Of a stretch of DNA of 64,000 nucleotides, positions 62,475-64,000 are shown piece by piece. The DNA comes from Candidatus Bathycorpusculum sp. (GTDB lineage: Archaea; Thermoproteota; Bathyarchaeia; Bathyarchaeales; Bathycorpusculaceae): assembly GCA_009778385.1 (NCBI GenBank), contig WRJX01000103.1, positions 1-64,000 on the forward strand, read 5' to 3'. A model generated the notes under the pieces. It saw nothing but the letters and a program-made list of their open reading frames with translations. It searched no databases and had not been told where the DNA came from. Made by a program: the position numbers and the translations under genes. How positions within the stretch are numbered: position 1 is the first letter of the stretch; the number at the start of each line of letters is the position of its first letter.

Positions 62475-63356
62475 ATGCTTGACCTTAAAACAGCGATTGG
62501 TGTGTGCGCCTTCAATGAGGAGTACAATATTCGCAGGCTCTTGGATCATCTTGCTGTTGAGCCTCTGCCTGATAACTGTAGTATACTTGTTGTCTGTTCA
62601 GGATGCACTGATAAAACAACTAATGTCGTAAAAGAATTCTCATGTGATAAAAGAATTCAGCCGATCGTTGAGGAGACCCGAAATGGAAAAGCAAACGCAC
62701 TAAACAAGATATTTCATGAAGTTAAAAATTCACACGATATCATAGTTTTAGTTAATGCTGATGCCTTACCTGAACCTGGAAGCATAGGCAAATTGATAGT
62801 TGCTCTTACCCAAAGTGATGACGGCGCCGTTTTTGCAAGACCTGTACCTTTTGAGAGTTCAGGTTTGAGTTATCGTATTGTTAAAGTGATTTGGCATATG
62901 CATCATTTAATTTCTCTAAAGAGCACTCCCAAACTTTCTGGAGAACTCTGCGCTATCCGAACAGTTTGTCTTCAGCCGATACCTGAAGAAATCGCTACTG
63001 ATGAACCATACATTGAACATGTAATTCGTCAACAGGGCTATAAAATTAGTTATCTGCCTGGGGCCATTGTAAGAATTCGTTGTCCAACTAATCTGTCTGA
63101 TTTAACAAAACAACGTAAACGCATCTGGATTGGCCATATGCAACTTAAACAGACTACTGGCTTTCATGTTTCCACCTCAAATTTTAAAAACATATTATAT
63201 GCACTTCCTGATCTCTCAGTAAGTGAGCTCCCCTTTGCCTTTTTAGGAGGAATTTTAGAGACAATTGCCTACTTTCAAGCTAAACTTGCTAAAAACAAAA
63301 AAATTCCCTACATATGGGAGCCGATAAAAAGCACAAAGATTTCAATAAGCACCTAA
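62475..63356 (+). CDS. Glycosyltransferase family 2
   Basis: 293 residues. GVCAFNEEYNIRRLLDHL is the GT-A start, ILVVCSGCTDKTTNVVKEF replaces the usual VDDGSxDxT loop, NGKANALNKIF follows, and VNADALPEPGSIGKL is the D-x-D-equivalent metal site. The C-terminus is mostly amphipathic, with a weakly hydrophobic segment (LPFAFLGGILETIAYFQAKLA) that may touch the membrane. It transfers sugars from nucleotide-sugar donors, presumably onto the lipid-linked surface glycan carried by the upstream flippase. The next glycosyltransferase starts 24 bp later. Donor and linkage unknown. Confidence 0.87.
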   Translation: MLDLKTAIGVCAFNEEYNIRRLLDHLAVEPLPDNCSILVVCSGCTDKTTNVVKEFSCDKRIQPIVEETRNGKANALNKIFHEVKNSHDIIVLVNADALPEPGSIGKLIVALTQSDDGAVFARPVPFESSGLSYRIVKVIWHMHHLISLKSTPKLSGELCAIRTVCLQPIPEEIATDEPYIEHVIRQQGYKISYLPGAIVRIRCPTNLSDLTKQRKRIWIGHMQLKQTTGFHVSTSNFKNILYALPDLSVSELPFAFLGGILETIAYFQAKLAKNKKIPYIWEPIKSTKISIST

Positions 63357-63380
63357 AACTTACAGTATGGCTTGAATAAC

Positions 63381-64000
63381 ATGTTAATCATACAGATTAC
63401 ACCACGTTATTACCCCGCACTTGGCGGAGTTGAAGTTTTCGTACAAAAAACCAGCGAATTACTATCAGCTAAAGGCCATGAAGTTATTGTTTACACAGTT
63501 GACAAATGCAACGGCTTACCTGCAGTTGAAAACATAAACGGTGTAACCGTAAAACGTTTTACAGCACTTTTCCAAGATCCCCTATATCTTCCTGAACCAA
63601 AGTTCTCCTCAAACTTACGCAAAGAACAAGCCGACATTATCCACGCACATAACATTCACACTTTTCCACCGCTAATTGCTGCAGTAAACAAACAACAAAA
63701 ACAACATTTAGTCCTACAACCTCATTATCACCGTTATGGACAAACACCTTTCAGAGACTCACTTTTCAGACTGTACCAAAAAACTTTCTATAGCTTACTG
63801 TTTTCAAAAACAAGCTTAATTATTACCAATTCCATGCATGAAACACAGACTTTACGTAAAGATTTTCCAAACACCAAAGGTGTAATTCTTCTCCCAGAAG
63901 GATTAGATACCAAGGAAACACAAAATGTCCTCTATACGCCTGTCTCACCTAAAAGGATACTTTTTGTTGGTACTCTAAAACATTATAAAAATGTACACAA
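63381..64000 (+). CDS. Glycosyltransferase family 4, N-terminal part (runs off the window)
   Basis: Not in the ORF track because it has no stop before the window ends. ATG 63381 gives MLIIQITPRYYPALGGVEVFV, a GT-B/GT4 start with the conserved P-x-x-GG-x-E/x-x-V loop. Then come KGHEVIVYTVD, ADIIHAHNIHTFPPLIAA, IITNSMHET and KRILFVGTLKHYKN, where the C-terminal donor domain begins. About 206 residues are visible of some 370 expected. It would act with the upstream GT2 on the same glycan. Confidence 0.9.
   Translation, partial: MLIIQITPRYYPALGGVEVFVQKTSELLSAKGHEVIVYTVDKCNGLPAVENINGVTVKRFTALFQDPLYLPEPKFSSNLRKEQADIIHAHNIHTFPPLIAAVNKQQKQHLVLQPHYHRYGQTPFRDSLFRLYQKTFYSLLFSKTSLIITNSMHETQTLRKDFPNTKGVILLPEGLDTKETQNVLYTPVSPKRILFVGTLKHYKNVH

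Overview
The window is a chromosomal segment of an archaeon. It carries archaeal-type ribosomal proteins (S8e, L15e, L13e, stalk P1), SRP19, the RNase P proteins Rpp30 and Pop5, TiaS, archaeal-type AlaRS and GluRS, the archaeal amidotransferase GatDE, and the archaeal version of the mevalonate pathway. L13e, SMC-ScpA-ScpB, very AT-rich spacers, leaderless-looking starts and frequent TTG/GTG starts are all compatible with the TACK group. My best guess is a Bathyarchaeia-like organism, inferred from gene content and not tested by phylogeny.

Layout. 1-1.2 kb: a broken GyrI-like gene and a VapBC-type toxin-antitoxin pair. 1.7-8.4 kb: an MgtA-like P-type ATPase with an extra C-terminal domain, then a PadR regulator divergent from an ABC exporter. 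8.6-13.7 kb: smc-scpA-scpB condensin operon. 13.8-23.7 kb: S8e, then a long minus-strand block with SRP19, GluRS and every enzyme from mevalonate to a long-chain prenyl diphosphate (MVK, phosphomevalonate dehydratase large and small subunits, UbiD-type anhydromevalonate phosphate decarboxylase, IPK, IDI-2, prenyl synthase). 24 kb: tRNA-Leu(UAA) with an insertion in its D-loop. 24.1-28.1 kb: cell-surface genes, two of them frameshifted. 28.3-36.3 kb: GatDE, inositol-1-phosphate synthase, PGI/PMI, a SPOUT methyltransferase and a membrane protein. 36.5-39.5 kb: ribosomal protein and RNase P gene run. 39.7-49.6 kb: a homocitrate/isopropylmalate synthase-like enzyme, a non-coding zone with strong inverted repeats, a molybdopterin-fold membrane protein, a flippase-like protein, two stand-alone RAM domains with a small ORF between them, TiaS and AlaRS. 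49.6-57.1 kb: accessory zone with a transposase remnant, a repeat-rich adhesin-like protein, an orphan ParB/zinc-ribbon protein, a broken AAA ATPase behind tandem operator-like repeats, and a tandem pair of related unknown proteins. 57.3-64 kb: a large TIG-domain surface protein (possible S-layer) and the start of a glycan-export and glycosyltransferase cluster that runs off the window.

How the genes work together. The mevalonate block, the prenyl synthase and Ino1 supply isoprenoid ether lipids and inositol headgroups. Non-discriminating GluRS plus GatDE would make Gln-tRNA. The final 7 kb looks like surface protein plus the machinery to glycosylate it. Long housekeeping genes are intact, while frameshifts cluster in five accessory loci (GyrI-like, Kelch, a surface protein, AAA ATPase, a GT2 remnant). 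This suggests real decay or local variation more than uniformly poor sequence. The points I consider most worth checking are the D-loop insertion in the tRNA, the structured region near 41.3 kb, the tandem paralogue pair at 56 kb, and the ATPase with its apparent non-canonical start and added C-terminal domain.
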